The notes under the pieces: model-generated
Databases searched by the model: none
Seen by the model: only the letters and a program-made list of their open reading frames with translations
What the model was told of the DNA's origin: nothing
Translations under genes and position numbers: made by a program
Source: Loxodes magnus
Taxonomy: Eukaryota; Ciliophora; Karyorelictea; Loxodida; Loxodidae
DNA: 64,000 nt
Reading direction: 5' to 3'
Assembly (NCBI GenBank): GCA_946699065.1
Contig: CAMPDV010000221.1
Location: 124,001 to 188,000, forward strand
Shown: piece by piece, positions 1-11,799 of the stretch
Layout: every line of letters starts with the position of its first letter
Numbering within the stretch: the stretch's first letter is position 1

Positions 1-215
1 TTCCAAAGCATAGGATGCAATATGCGATTACGGGTACATTTCCCCGACCTATGATGAAGAAAGCTTCCTCCTAGCATTCAGAATTCTCCAGCTTGTCACA
101 TCTTCCTTCTCTTGTTATTGGTTTCTCTTCTTCCATTTTATCCTCCGTCCGCGCTCATTTTTTTGTTGCCTTGCTGAGCCTCCAAGCAGGATCCGAAGGA
201 GAGAGCTTTCCACTC
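1..215 (-). CDS. GC-richer coding fragment, unknown product, runs off the window edge
   Basis: On the minus strand one frame gives about 70 residues with a natural mix of charged, Gly, Pro and Cys residues, including one TGA (Trp) and one TAG (Gln). Its last part reads FFIIGRGNVPVIAYC and resembles at DNA level the two direct repeats at 11237 and 11400 on the plus strand, with a three-base gap that keeps the frame across VP-I/V-I. GC content is well above the flanking sequence. No start or stop can be placed and I do not recognise the family. It could be an exon or a captured gene fragment. Confidence 0.4.
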
Positions 216-900
216 TATTTAAATTAAATTATAATATTAATTTATGATTCTTTTATTTATTTTAGTTAAGATAACTTTAAATTACTGCTTAAGTATATTA
301 TATTTATAAATTATAGTTAACTTTTGCTTTTTTAACTACTATTTTACTTTACTATTTCAATGAAAACTATTTTATGCCTTTTATAATTGTATAATAGTCA
401 TTGCCCTAACTGTCTTAAAGCTATTATTATGACAAGCGAGTAGTTAAATAGTTTCCATGTAAATGAGTTTTGTGCTTAAATGATCAAAGCATCATTTTAG
501 TTTCTTTAATGATTTTTGCAAGAATCACCAATAAGCTTTAATAATAGACCTGAAGATTTACTTAACTTTGAGATTAAAATATATAAGATAGAATGCTAAT
601 AATCCTTAGTAAATGATTAGATTTAAATTAATGTGTAGATCAAAGTTTTAAAGAAATGTAAGCTAAGTATTCAATCACAAGAGGAAATTTATTAATATTT
701 TAAAAATAATTCTTAGCATTTTCAAGTAGCTTTCCAATATCTTAATAAATTAATCGTTAAAATCAACGTTAGTAAATGCAAAAACAGTAACAGTCTAATT
801 GAACAGTAATAGTTTGTCTAGCGACTCTATATCAAAACATAGTAAAGGAATAGAAGCAACCAGAGAGAATTATGAAAAGTAACTAGATTAAATTCTAAAA
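216..900. other. AT-rich sequence with no supported gene
   Basis: Very AT-rich sequence without motif, repeat or paralogy to other parts of the window. I see nothing annotatable in it. Confidence 0.5.
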
Positions 901-2230
901 TAAAATAAAAAATTCAGTTTAATAGATACTTAATGATATAAAAATTTGAAAATAAAGGTAGGATTCAAAAAATAGATGTAAGCAAGTTTAACTCACAATA
1001 AGGAAGTGATATTTAATGTTATTACCTTCCTAAAATAAAAGGCTAATGAATAGTTATTGACAGAGTAATAATTTAAATCCCTAATAGACTAATATTTCTA
1101 GTAGAATTATCATGAAAATTAATTAAAAAAACGTTAAAATCAAGAAGAGCTATAAAAGATACAAGAACAGATATTTGTTTAAAAATATGAATTACAATAT
1201 TTTAGTAGAATCAAATTTGATAAGATATGTTAATTCTTGGAGTAAATTAAAGCAGAGAATTTATATTAATAAAGTTTAATGTAAAGGCCTCTGAGCAAAT
1301 CAAACTTATAGAATAAATATCTATCTAGTTAAAGTTATCTTCTCTAATGATTTACTAAGTTAAAAGTTGATATAAATAATTAAGTGATCAAAATCTTCTT
1401 AAGAATTTAATGGCAGCATCAAATACTATTCTCTCCTAAATTATATATGAACTTCAATTCAATTCAATTCTTAAATCTTATCGACTATCAAATTAAAGAA
1501 TGATGATTTATCTAATAGTAAGCTCAGCAATGTAATTAACAAATTTAAATTTCTAATATGCAATTCTAAGAAACACTAAATTAATCAGCTATAACATGAG
1601 CAACACAAATTTCAATTCCATCACATCTGAGTACCCTTATACTATTCAAGGTCATTCTGATTGTATTACATCTTTAGCCATCTCCTCAGACCATTAATTA
1701 ATCTTTTCGGGAAGTGGAGTGAGACAAACATATGGGACTTAAAAGGTGGCTTGCTTAAAAATACTTTCCAATGATATAAGGATTCTATATTCTCTTTAGT
1801 GATATCAAGTGATAATAACTATATTGCTTCAGGAAGTGAGATGATAAAATAAAAATATAGGATTTGAAAAGCAGTTAGCTTAACAGTACTTTGTAGGGAC
1901 ATATTAGTTCTTTATAATCTATAGCAATTTCCAGTGATGGTGGCTATATTATTTCGGGAAGTGAAGATACTACAATAAAGATATGAGATTTCTCAACTTG
2001 ATAATTCATTCAACTCTCCAAGGACATTCAAATTCATTAGAACAGGTAATATTATCGAATGATAAAAAACATATCTTATCAGGATCTTATGATAAAATAG
2101 TCATGATATGATAATACAATTTCTTACTAATGTGCTTGCAAATTGTTGAGGAATTAAGATCTTATTGGTAGCTATAGAATGAGATACTTAAGCAATCAGT
2201 GTGAGATTGAAGAAGAAAATTTAAACTTAA
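901..2230 (+). pseudogene. WD40-repeat gene copy, frameshifted
   Basis: From about 1610 the sequence carries four or more WD40 blades in the reassigned code: GHSDCITSLAISSD, then IWDLKGG, GSE, IKIWDF and GHSNS. The blades lie in different frames, with breaks near 1710, 1835 and 2010, so the copy is decayed or badly sequenced. TGA stands at the Trp of IKIWDF near 1984. The stretch 1410-1460 resembles the N-terminal IPLLLxKYEILPN module of the intact WD40 gene at 20254, which suggests that 901-1600 is the N-terminal part of the same gene type. WD40 propellers are protein-interaction scaffolds; no specific role can be given. Confidence 0.7.
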
Positions 2231-2854
2231 ATCATAAACATAATATCTTATTTATTGTTAAAAGTAAATAAAATAATATATTAAATTGCATTATATTTCT
2301 AAAGAAAAATTAAATAAATATAAGTAAAAAAAGTAAGAAATTATATGATAAAAGTTTATCTTTTTAAGAAAAAATAATAAATTAAATTAGGTAAATTAAA
2401 AAACAAAAATATTAAATGAGGAAATAATAAAATGGAAAAAAGATGTCAGGATTCAAGATAGGATTCTTCGCAGTTCCAATGGTAGGAGTTAACTGTGATC
2501 GGAAGGTTTCTTAAAATATTTTAGTATCTGGCATCTCCCATAAAATAAAAGTTGCCTTTTAATAATTTATTTTCATACTCACCTGCATTTTTATTAGGAT
2601 TATAAATTATCTTAATCGTCTTAATTTTTTTCTAGCTAATTCTCCTTATCTAATACTTATTAATTGCTATGTTTCTTAGGTTTAATTAGTCATTTTATAC
2701 TTATAATAATAATATACTTAAAGTTATTAAGGTTTTGCATTTCCTGGAATTTCGATCAGTTCCTGCGGACATTTTATTAAACGTGGATGTGTTCCACGAC
2801 CTTTTTTGAAAGTGGAGGTTACCACTATAGACTTCTAAGTGGTCTTGCGAAGAT

Positions 2855-3526
2855 TTTTTATTTATAAATTCCAATTTGCGTTATCCATAATTTGTTAAGT
2901 TATCTTCATGTTCTTTTCTGCTCTTATTCGTTTATTCTCTTTCATTATCAACAGTTTCTTAATAAATGATTACTTGATTTGCAATATCAGCACAGTTTAT
3001 TTTCTCGTTTTTATTTCGTTCTTTTTATCGATAGTTTATTTTCTATTTTTTCTAATCTTTAAATGAAGTTCATATCGATCATTTCTTTTCCTGGATTTTA
3101 TTCTACTTTTGAGTATATTGGTGTTTTTTCTATTTCCATTTTCGTGTCATATTTAAAGTTTTATTGTGACTAAGTTCAGAGTTGTTCTTCCGTTATCAAA
3201 TTGCTTTGAATGAGCTGTCTTCTGAGTATTAATAATTCATTGTTTTAATCCTCTATGCTATTCATTAATTCCCTTATTTTTTCTCCTTAGTTATAAGCTA
3301 TTTCTTCATACTTTGAAATTAATTTTTACATTTGATCTAATTAAATTTAAAGTTTTTGATCAGCTTCGTTCTTAGGTTATCTTATCTCTATAGGTCCTAC
3401 CATCACTTTACCTTCTGATGACGAGCTTGACTTCTCTCGTTACTATTGTTTTTTCTAAATTTATTTCGCCGCTTTTCTCTTTAGGTTTTTAAGTTAATTC
3501 TTTGAGAGTCGAAGAGTCTAATCCAT
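2855..3526 (-). CDS. Gag-like coiled-coil protein with CCHC zinc knuckle
   Basis: Reading leftwards from an ATG at 3526-3524, the frame starts MDQTLRLSKNQ and continues with a basic, Gln- and Ser-rich segment and a long heptad-like coil. About residues 178-191 form a CCHC zinc knuckle (C-W-Y-C-K-S-S-N-H-L-L-R-N-C, spacing C-x2-C-x4-H-x4-C) encoded at 2945-2995, with the Trp after the first Cys written TGA. CCHC knuckles bind single-stranded nucleic acid and are typical of retroelement Gag proteins and some RNA-binding proteins. Open sequence continues to about 2440, so the end is uncertain. No protease or reverse transcriptase is visible next to it. Two decayed relatives lie at 24290-25310 (minus) and 56390-56570 (plus). 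Confidence 0.6.
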
Positions 3527-4189
3527 TTTATTTCTATTTTATACTTATAACATTTAGCTTATTTACTGTCTAGCAAATTAACAGAAAATAATTAAAAAAT
3601 AAATTTATCTAAATTCCCATAAGTGTATCAAGTCAAACGAATATAAGGAAAATAAGATAGTACTTCATCAATAAAACAGGAAAATGAATATGTATTTGAG
3701 TAATGCGATATTTAATGAAAGTTTCCAAAAATCAGTATGAGTTAATCTGCAATCTTTTAGAGAGAATAAAAGAACTCATACACATATTAAACAAATGAAT
3801 TTAGAAAAGACATAATGCAAAAACAACTTGTTCAATTAAAGTCACAATTTAAGAATTATTTTTCGTTAATCCTAACCCACTTAATTGAAGGATTCTGAAT
3901 AACAACTAAATTAGCTAAGATTGATATCGTGACCAATCAATTAAAATTAGTAATGAAATTTAAAGATTAAATTAACTAAAAGATTGCAAAAGCTCGAAAG
4001 TTTTAAAATTAAAAAAAATAGAAATTGAAGATAATGAGGTGTTGATATTTTAATTCTGCTTAAGAACTGATAAAACACTGTTTTAGCTTCAAAAAATTTA
4101 AAAGGTAAAAGGATTGAAGAAATCGAAGAGAACTTTTTAGAATTTGAATAGATAGCAATTAAATTAAAAAAATTGAAACAGAAAATACT

Positions 4190-4500
4190 TTAGTCAGATG
4201 GAAGATGAGTGGTAATCATTGCGTAAAAAACGATAGAGGAATCAGCCATAATAAAAATGGAAAACTAAAACTGATTGAAAATCCATAAAAAGCAGCACTA
4301 TTTAAGCTTTATGTTGATAATAATAATAATTTTAAAATTTTAAAATTACTTAAATAATTGAATAAGCTTTTATAAGCAATTAATTAAATCAAATAATATG
4401 AATGTCATTTAAAATTATCTAACTAAAGATTCTAATTTACTGAAGATCAATAAAATGCAAAAATCAATTTTATTTATTGTTCTATAAATGAATGTCAAAT
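4190..4500 (+). other. Coding fragment with weak serine-recombinase-like linker pattern
   Basis: One plus-strand frame reads NHCVKNDRGISHNKNGKL, then LIENPQKAALFKLY followed by four Asn and KILKLLKQLN. This recalls the GY..NGKL....EA.IV..IF..Y......I...LN pattern found after the catalytic domain of large serine recombinases. I see no catalytic domain (no YxRVSTxxQ motif) upstream in 3600-4190, although that stretch also reads as Lys/Gln-rich protein. The resemblance may be chance. I would otherwise call it an unknown remnant. Confidence 0.2.
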
Positions 4501-4813
4501 GATAATATTATTATTCCTACTTCTCTATGTTATTTAATTTTTTAATCACTAAATATTTTTGCGTTTTTTATAATTTTGTTTTACTTTAATGGATTTATAT
4601 AATTTTATCAAAAAATTTGATGGTCAAAACAAAGTTTTTTTTCGGAAGAGAGCTTTTTTTTTTCTCGTATAGTTTATTAAAAAAATTAAAAAAATAAAAG
4701 TAATTAAGATTAAGTTATGTATGTATAATCATTCTTTAATTAGATTTTGAATGCTCTTATTTTCATTTTTTTATTTAAAATTTTGTTTTTAAGCATATTA
4801 AAATATAATAAAT

Positions 4814-5158
4814 ATGTTGCTGAAGTGGATGGTACAATGTGCTTAATTCAAATTATATCTTTGGCATATTGCTACTTTTTTATTGTTTAATGAAGTTACG
4901 GTCCTATTTAAATATTCCGGAAAGATGACTGAAATATAATATTTAGCAATGTCTAGGTTGGATTATAGATTGACGGTGGTTTTGACATTTTCTGAAGATA
5001 GATAGAAAAGAGCAATCTTCAAGTATTACTTCTCATGAGGATATTATAGATTGTACTTTCTGATTATGGAAGTCAAAAATCCTTAGTTTATTACCAAACT
5101 AAACTTTTTATTCTAGTTTGAAGAAATAAATCAAAAAGAAAAATTTATTATTTATTGA
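4814..5158 (+). CDS. Small ORF of unknown function ending on TGA
   Basis: ATG at 4814 opens a frame of 114 codons rich in aromatic residues (MLLKWMVQCAQFKLYLWH at the start), with TAA and TAG as Gln and one internal TGA as Trp near 5035. It reaches TGA at 5156-5158, ten bases before the R1 ORF, which happens to be in the same frame, so a read-through fusion is formally possible. Composition is balanced and protein-like, but no domain is recognised. It may be the 3-prime part of a larger gene. Confidence 0.35.
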
Positions 5159-5167
5159 ATATATTAA

Positions 5168-5530
5168 ATGGATGTCGGACACGTCAGAAAAATTAGTAGA
5201 TAATCTGGTGCAGTGTATACTGCATTGCGAGTAATCTCGCCCTAGATATCATCACGGGAAAGGATGGATAAGCTCCGTTGAGACATACCTAATTTACCCC
5301 GAGGGTTCTCTCTAGCAGTATGAATTTTGACTGACATGCCTTCTAATTACCAACTTAATAACTATCTATTATTTGGACCTTATTCAAGAAGATTGAAGCA
5401 TTTGACTCAAGATTTTAGAATAATTTTTAATAAGAAGATTCTCCATTTGGAGAAGCTGACATGACTCATCGGACCTCTAGAATTTTAACAAGAAACATGA
5501 GAACATTTTCTTAATATTAAATATTAATAT
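5168..5530 (+). CDS. R1 ORF copy 1, conserved small protein of a dispersed repeat
   Basis: The frame starts MDVGHVRKISRQSGAVYT and continues about 120 codons through FGPYSRRLKHLTQD, a Lys/Leu-rich helix and ETWEHF. The second copy is at 19392-19755 on the minus strand. The copies differ largely by third-position or conservative changes, and four TGA, several TAA/TAG and the ATG are shared, so the ORF evolved as protein with those triplets as sense codons. GC content is higher than the flanks. The family is not recognised. Copy 1 is followed by a hairpin tail at 5531-5580; copy 2 ends just before that tail. Confidence 0.6.
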
Positions 5531-5580
5531 TGAAAGAGCTGCGCGCCAATGAGATGTTACGCGCTCTATAAACATTTTTA
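5531..5580 (+). repeat. 3-prime hairpin tail, copy T1
   Basis: A sequence beginning AAAGAGCTGCGCG and closing with CGCGCTCTATAA, whose ends can pair (AGAG with CTCT, CGCG with CGCG) round a loop with AATGAGA. Related copies stand at 11634 and 12079 on the plus strand and at 25314 and 24251 on the minus strand, each after a different coding fragment and each followed by T/A-rich sequence. A shared 3-prime end of mobile or transcribed units is the simplest reading. Confidence 0.6.
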
Positions 5581-5629
5581 TTCATTTATTTATTTAAGTT
5601 TTCTAAAAAATCTTAAATTAATTCAATTT

Positions 5630-6290
5630 AAACTAAAAGAGCATTTTGACGTCTTTAATTGTAAAAATTGCATCCTTCAATTATAGATATTAGTAAATGA
5701 TTTTAAATTTCTTTTTAATACTTTCTTGACTTTCTAATTTTTCTTTAATTACTCTTTATTTCCACTCATCTGAGCTTTTTCCTTTTTTGTTTTCTTCATT
5801 ACTAGAATTTCAATTCTCGTCCTTAGTTTTTTGTGAAATATTTTAATTTATAAAATCTTATACTTTTGCTTAAACCTTTAAAATAAATTTATATATTCTT
5901 GATCTTATAGTATGAGACGCCTTAACTCATAATTCCTGGTCTTTTCTGAAAGTCAAACCTTATATTAGAATAGTATATACTTTTAAAAATATGCTCAAAA
6001 GTCTCATACTCTCCATACAAATAATCGGGATTATCAATAAGATAAAAATCTTAATACGTTTATTATAATTTTTTGTTTTTGAAAGATATTGAAGCAAGTT
6101 TAGAACTCTACGAATTACTTTCGGATTTTCATGGATGGAAGCAAAATAACTCCCTTTTAGGCAATTTGAATTGTTTCCTGAAATTTAAAGTTTTTTCTTG
6201 AAGCTGAAGTATATATTAAGCTGCGATTTTACTATTCCACATATGAACTTCTTTATCTTAAATTGAATTTTATTTTATGGATTGGTTGCC
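5630..6290 (-). pseudogene. Unknown protein remnant, one frameshift
   Basis: Leftward from about 6290 the minus strand reads IRKVIRRVLNLLQYLSKTKN, then after a shift in a run of T near 6050 continues LIDNPDYLYGEYETFEHIF, KSIYYSNIRFDFQKRPG and a basic C-terminus. The amino-acid mix and the clean continuation on both sides of one homopolymer indel support a real gene copy. It may be helical-repeat in nature, but I recognise no family. Confidence 0.4.
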
Positions 6291-6324
6291 ATAACAGAGC
6301 TGAAACAAAAAATTTAGAAGGCTT

Positions 6325-8030
6325 ATGTAGCTCCCAATATAACGTCAATTAAAGGGAAAATACTCATAGAATAATGTCTAAGCCCCAGAAAAATAAAAAT
6401 TCTATCGGAAAAAGCTTCAGTTTGACTCGAGTGGACAGAAAATTCTCACTCTGAGGCTATCGTTTCTATTCATGGAAGAAGGAATACCAACTATGAGTGT
6501 GGAATTCACTAACTCGTAAGCTTCATAGAACTAGAGTACATAAATGGCGGCAGAGGAGTAAATAGAATATTCGTGCTGAAACACCAGCGTGCTTTTCAAT
6601 TACCAAGATTTAAAATTACCTGAACCAACCTGAATAATGCTTCTATGATTATTTTCTTCCATTACATCACTCCTTTTCTATCAAACTATTTTAAACCAAC
6701 TTACCCTACAGTAGATAGAGGACGCAAATCTTTATAAAGTAAGATAGTTGGTAGTAGTTTCCGATTTAAGCGGATCCAATGAATGCATTGCATGTGATCC
6801 TAATAGATAGGAAAATGTAACTTTCAATTTTGTTAAAACCTTCAACTAGGTGAATCTTGATTTCTTTTTATATTATATTAAATTATATTTATATAGGACA
6901 AGACATTTTCAACTTGAAGATTATAAGAATCATTACGTTGGAAGGAAAATCAACATAAATAAAATAATCTGAAATGTAGAAACAGATGTAAAATGACTTT
7001 TAAGTAAACATTTTGACTAAACTTACTTTAAATAAGCATAGATTAATTGATTATTATATTAAGACAGATCTTTATACTATTTTTATGCTTAGGTTTCATT
7101 TTGTTGTTCTAATGATGCTTATGTTTTTTTGCTACAGAAGAAACAAAAAAATTAATATAGATAGTTTAAAATAAACAATTTTAAAGATATTCATTTAAAA
7201 ATGAGAAAGAATAACTAGTTTATTTAAAGCTTACTTAAAAAAGAAAGCCATTTTAAATCAGTCTTATATGAATTTAATATAAATCTATAAATAAAATGTA
7301 AGAGACACTTAATTCCTCTAATCTATTTCTAATGGAACTTAAATAGCCTTAATTTTGCAAGATAGTTCACTTAAGAAAATCTTTAAAGAGGCTTAAATAA
7401 ACTACTGGGTAGATAAGCTATTTTGCTAGTATTCCTTTGCTATTAGCTAAATATGAAATACTTCCTAATCTTTGCTATTCTCCTTAATTAAAATGATGCT
7501 AATAGAAATGTTCAAGACATATTTTAATTTCAAGTGACTTTTTATCACTAACTAAAATTTAAAGCTGTAGTTTTGATACCAACTGCCTTGATAAGCCTCT
7601 TAAAAAGAATATGCTTTATTAATTTGATTTCACTGTTTTTTTAACTAACACTTTCGATTGTAAACTAGGAGTGACGAACGATATAAACATTGATTTTTAA
7701 ACATGTTTTTCAGACACCAAGAATGGATGAAGTTTATTCTTAGGAGATAATCAACTTAGACACTAATCTGGAGGAGGAGGATCTAGATATGGCTATGAAA
7801 AATATACTATATCAGAGAATAAAACTTATAGTATTAAGATGACAGTTGATACTTGCAAAGGAGAGGTCTCATATGAAATAGATGGATAGGATTGTGGAAT
7901 AGCTTTTACAGAACCATTAGAGTTTACAAAAGGAAATCTGTATATAGCTGTAAGTTTTCTTCATTCAAATGCAAGTATAACAATAGTCAAGCAGAAGATA
8001 AAACCTTGTGTTAAGAAAATATAAAAAGAT
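6325..8030 (+). pseudogene. SPRY-like domain gene with WD40-family N-terminal module; one frame break
   Basis: From an ATG at 6325 one frame runs to about 7410 (segments such as VVVSDLSGSNECIACDPN and RSLYYFYAQVSFCCSNDAY). A second frame then gives [17 protein letters not shown], the same module found at the N-terminus of the intact WD40 gene at 20254. Relative to that gene about 17 extra bases near 7414 cause the shift. The C-terminal part (7690-8005) has NGWSLFLGDN, a run of Gly, KMTVDTCKGEVSYEIDG and FTKGNLYIAVSFL, resembling the beta-sandwich SPRY/B30.2 fold that recognises protein ligands. Whether this is a pseudogene, two genes or a sequence error cannot be settled. The stop is unplaced. 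Confidence 0.5.
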
Positions 8031-9385
8031 TAAAGACTTATCTAGTAACTTTTAAATAAGGCTTAAGACTATAAAATTAATATTTTAACAACTTCTTTCA
8101 TAGATAAAGCAAACTTAAACCAAGCTAATTAGAAACTTTATTCTCTTCTCAATCTAGTTTTTATTACATCGTTAGATGAAAAATTATATTGAATCTATAA
8201 TAAAATGTTAAATAATTAATTAGTCTGCTTGATGATATATATTTCTTAAATACTCTAGGAAATTTGTAATTTTTAACTAATATTGCTTTACTCAAATTTA
8301 ACTTACAAAAATAATTTACAGTCTAATGGTAAGAATAGACTTGCTGATGCATTTATACTAGATGTCAACTTAAAATTTATGACTTTTAGTAAAAAAAAAA
8401 AGGATAAGATGATGTACCTAGAAGGTTAAATAAGCAAACCTATTTTAATTAAAATTTTTATTTTAATAATAAGGACTAAGTTTGAATACTAAAACAGGTC
8501 TATATTATTTTTAGCTAACTTTATACAGCTTATACTTTGTAAATTATGGTATTTTTAAATAGTTCTCATCAATCTTAGATATGTAAAGTATAATCAGACA
8601 AATAAACTTTCTTTCAGCCTGAAGAATTATAAAATTAATCTCTTCAATGTAAAAATATGGAACATTTAAGAAATGTATTTAGTTAAGGCAACACTATCAA
8701 TTGAAAGTACAAACTACAGTAAGTAAAATAATGTTTTCTTAAAATTTTAATTATCTTTTAATTATAATATATAGATAAGTAAATAGATTATATTAAGTTA
8801 TAACATTATCGGATGATTTTCAATCTATTCTCACCAACCTTTATATTACTTCAAAATCTAGGAATTTAAATTTAAACGTTTCAATTTTTCTTTGCTTGAT
8901 ATATTTCTTGAGATCTCTAATAATTCTGTTATTATTTGTTATTACTTACTCTATATTTTGATAATAATATTCCAATATAGTTTCTCTTCTCTTCTTTTAT
9001 CTTAGTTACTAACTATTTATTCTATCTTGTTATTTTAATAAATTCATACAGTATTCATATTATATTGTTAGTAATGATACACATCTTCTTTATAAATGTA
9101 TTATTTAATTACACAATTAGCATCTCCTTTTTATTTACTTTTTTGAAATAGATATTAGTTTCATTCCTCCTCAATTTTTTTATATAAAATAACTCCTAAA
9201 AAAAGTAGATTTTTGTTTACGAATATCTTAAAAAGTAAAATATTCAGACAGAATTAAAATCTTAATAATAAGAGTAACATCAAATTTAAAATCGTTTGTT
9301 CAATAAAATCATCAAAAGAAATAAAATCTATAATAAGAATAAAAAAGGATAAAAATTTAATAATATAGAATAAATATAAGAGAAA
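8031..9385. other. No supported gene
   Basis: AT-rich and partly pyrimidine-rich. Short plausible peptides occur in several frames, but no motif, paralogue or consistent frame stands out. Confidence 0.4.
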
Positions 9386-9389
9386 AGAT

Positions 9390-9900
9390 TAGAGAAAATA
9401 GATTAAGGGTTAAACATTCTATTTCCATCTATAGAAAGACTATTATAACATTTGATCTCAAATGGAAAAAATAGAAGATATTATTAATAGTTTTGCTAAA
9501 ATCATCAAGTGCTTTAATTTTAATTTTCGAAACTCTAATATTATATAAAAAATTGGGAGAAAAGCAGACTATATAAAAAGAAATTATTTGAAGGGTTTAT
9601 GGATAATAAGGATTCTACCAATGGACATGGAAATTTTTTTTTTAATAATTCAGAAGAAAATAGTTTACTTTATATGTTAAAAACAAACATCATTTCTAAG
9701 GATGTTGGTGAAAAAACTAAATTACGAAAAAAATAGTAATTTTAACAATAACTTTCTGATGAAATAGGTTAAGCTGCAAAACCCAAATAATAGCAAGGGT
9801 GATGGATTAATGATGTTCTAAGCCATCAATTAGCTTAAGAGAAGACATTTTCAAGGTTAATGAATGCAAAGATTAATATTGAAATATAAAATTCTAAATA
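9390..9900 (+). pseudogene. Coiled-coil family CC1, copy A
   Basis: Begins with a conserved PSIERLL block and, after a frame shift, continues QMEKIEDIINSFAKII, matching the coiled-coil part of copies B (17215) and C (21904). Copies also share DNA blocks such as TTTCCATCTATAGA. The frame break and poor C-terminal match indicate decay. It lies directly upstream of a WD40 pseudogene; copy C also neighbours a WD40 gene. Function unknown. Confidence 0.45.
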
Positions 9901-10079
9901 AAATATTTTTTGATCTCTTAAATCTAAATTTAACTTATTTATTAATAGTTCTTTTATTTTAAGTTTTTTCATTCTAATTTTACTATAATATATTTAATTC
10001 ATCTAGTTTATGCTAAGTTTCAGAAGACTTTGATGTAAATTTTTTAGGTCATAAGTCTTTGATTTTGATTCTTTGCTAT

Positions 10080-10620
10080 TTTAAAAACCTTGACTGGACA
10101 TACGGATTAAATTTTCTCTTTAGCAATAACCTTTGAATCTAACTATATTATATCAGGAAGTCGAGATACAACTATAAAGATCTGGGATTTCCACACTGCT
10201 ACCCTCCTAAAAGTTTTGACCGGACATACGGATTCAGTTAGATCGGTAGTAATAACAAGGATCAAAAATGAATAATTTCTGCATCTTAAGATAAAATGAT
10301 AAAGGTCTGGTTTTTTCAAATGATCAGCTTATTAGAACTCTCCAAGGACATTCAAGTCACATAACAGCCCTTAAAGTATCTTTAAGTAATAGCTATATAA
10401 CATCTGGTTCTAATGATCATACTATAAGGATCTGAAACTTATCGTTTGGTTAATGTATCCTTATTTTATTGTGGCACTAAGAGACGGTGGAAGCATTGGA
10501 TATATCGAGTAATAACAGTTAGTTTGTATCAGAAAGAGGATTTTGTTATTATACTGCAAGGCTAAGTATCCTACATTTAGAAGGTGGAATATACAGAAAG
10601 TGTTGAGTTAAGAAATAAAC
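10080..10620 (+). pseudogene. WD40-repeat gene copy with frameshift
   Basis: Four blades are readable: LTGHTD with ITFESNYIISGSRDTTIKIW, a second GHTDSV blade, then after a one-base shift near 10256 KDQKWIISASQDKMIKVW, and after another shift LQGHSSHITAL with SNDHTIRIWNL. Two Trp positions (KWIISA and RIWNL) are TGA. Later sequence to 10620 is degenerate. The intact relative is the gene at 20254. Confidence 0.75.
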
Positions 10621-10629
10621 TCATCTAAC

Positions 10630-11195
10630 TAAGTATAATAGGTAAGAATTATTTAATTCTTAATTTTAATAAAGTAGATGGATTGAAACTAAATATTCTC
10701 TAATCACGGGTTGAAGTTTAAGAATTGTGTTTTTACTAACATTTAGATGCATGAGTTGGATTGAGAGACTAATATACTTAAATTCTTAATATAGTAATTT
10801 ACTTAAAGACTATTTCACTATTAATACTATAATACAATAATATTAATAAATGTAATACACTTTAAAATTTAAATATTTATGAGTTTATAATGTTTAATAT
10901 TTTAAAGGTTTAGCATTATTTAATATATATTATAAGTGACAAAAATTATGGTGCAAACTAAGTATAATTGAATATTATTATAAAAGAGTAATTTAGTATA
11001 TTAAAGTTGAAAATAAAAATTAGTTTGAAATTATTTATTGTTTGGAAGTTTAAATAAAATGATATTAAAATATTTACTAAGATTATATTATTTTGGTTAA
11101 TTGGGAAAATATTTAAGAATAAAAATTTAGAAAAGGGAAGCGTGGTTGTTTTTTTATGTAATAATGGTATAATTATTTTATTAAATTATATTTCT
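10630..11195. other. AT-rich sequence with no supported gene
   Basis: Extremely A+T-rich with no motif or paralogue that I can see. Confidence 0.5.
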
Positions 11196-11199
11196 TTAA

Positions 11200-11633
11200 A
11201 ACCGCCATAGTTGTTCGAAGGTGAACAACAAGGTCATCTTCATCAGAGGTTGGGGAAGTTAAGTACCCATAATCGACTTTATGTCTTCCTCTGCTTTGGT
11301 TTGGCCTCGAGACATAAGATTCTTAGACCTTCGACGTTGGCTTGACTTGGTTTCGTTGATTTTTAATTCTGGAACGAAAAAGAAATAATATTGCGAGCTT
11401 CATCAGAGGTGGGGAATTTAAGTACCCATAATTGACACATGTCGTCCTCTGCTTTGGTGATGCAATGAGACACAATCCTGCCATGTCCTTGGACCTTCAG
11501 CAAGTATTAAAGATTACGAGTATTCTAAAATTATATCAGTATTGAACATCAGTACTGAATTTATCAGTATTCAAGATTTATCAGTATCTGATTTTATCAG
11601 TAACAAACATTCTTGTCAGTATGAAACATTTTT
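11200..11633 (+). CDS. GC-richer coding fragment with internal direct repeat
   Basis: Two imperfect direct repeats of about 60 bases start at 11237 and 11398. In one continuous frame they encode RGWGSQVPIID and QRWGIQVPIID, each followed by a variable segment ending in FLDL or LGP; TAA supplies the Gln and two TGA supply Trp. A diverged third copy is at 1-66 on the minus strand. After 11520 the sequence becomes AT-rich with several ATCAGTA-type units, then the hairpin tail T2. No family recognised. Small hairpins also fit this DNA, so a structured RNA remains an alternative. Confidence 0.4.
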
Positions 11634-11690
11634 TAAAGAGTTGCGCATCAATGAGAGTGCTACGCGCTCTATAATCAAATTTATTTATTT
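11634..11690 (+). repeat. 3-prime hairpin tail, copy T2
   Basis: Starts AAAGAGTTGCGCATC and ends TACGCGCTCTATAATC, followed by T/A-rich sequence. It matches T1 closely but lies in a different frame relative to the upstream coding fragment, arguing that the tail is noncoding. Confidence 0.6.
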
Positions 11691-11799
11691 GTTTAAATAA
11701 AATAATTATTTTTTATAATTTTTAAGGTAGAAAAATTAATAAAGAAGGAAAATTCCTTACATAGAAAAAAATTAACTTACTTAAACTTTTATTTCTACT

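Noticed and set aside
2740-2860. RNA gene suggested by a perfect CGTGGA/TCCACG hairpin and a T run
   Set aside because: It lies inside the continuing minus-strand frame downstream of the zinc knuckle, and no known RNA matches; short hairpins are expected by chance.
6761-6800. Palindromic GGATCC...TGATCC segment as a regulatory hairpin
   Set aside because: It is within a convincing coding frame (GSNECIACDPN) of the 6325 gene.
11210-11460. Structured RNA gene (perfect hairpin at 11213-11232 plus paired arms)
   Set aside because: The same bases encode a repeated RWGxQVPIID segment in one frame, a better explanation so far; kept as an alternative in the findings.
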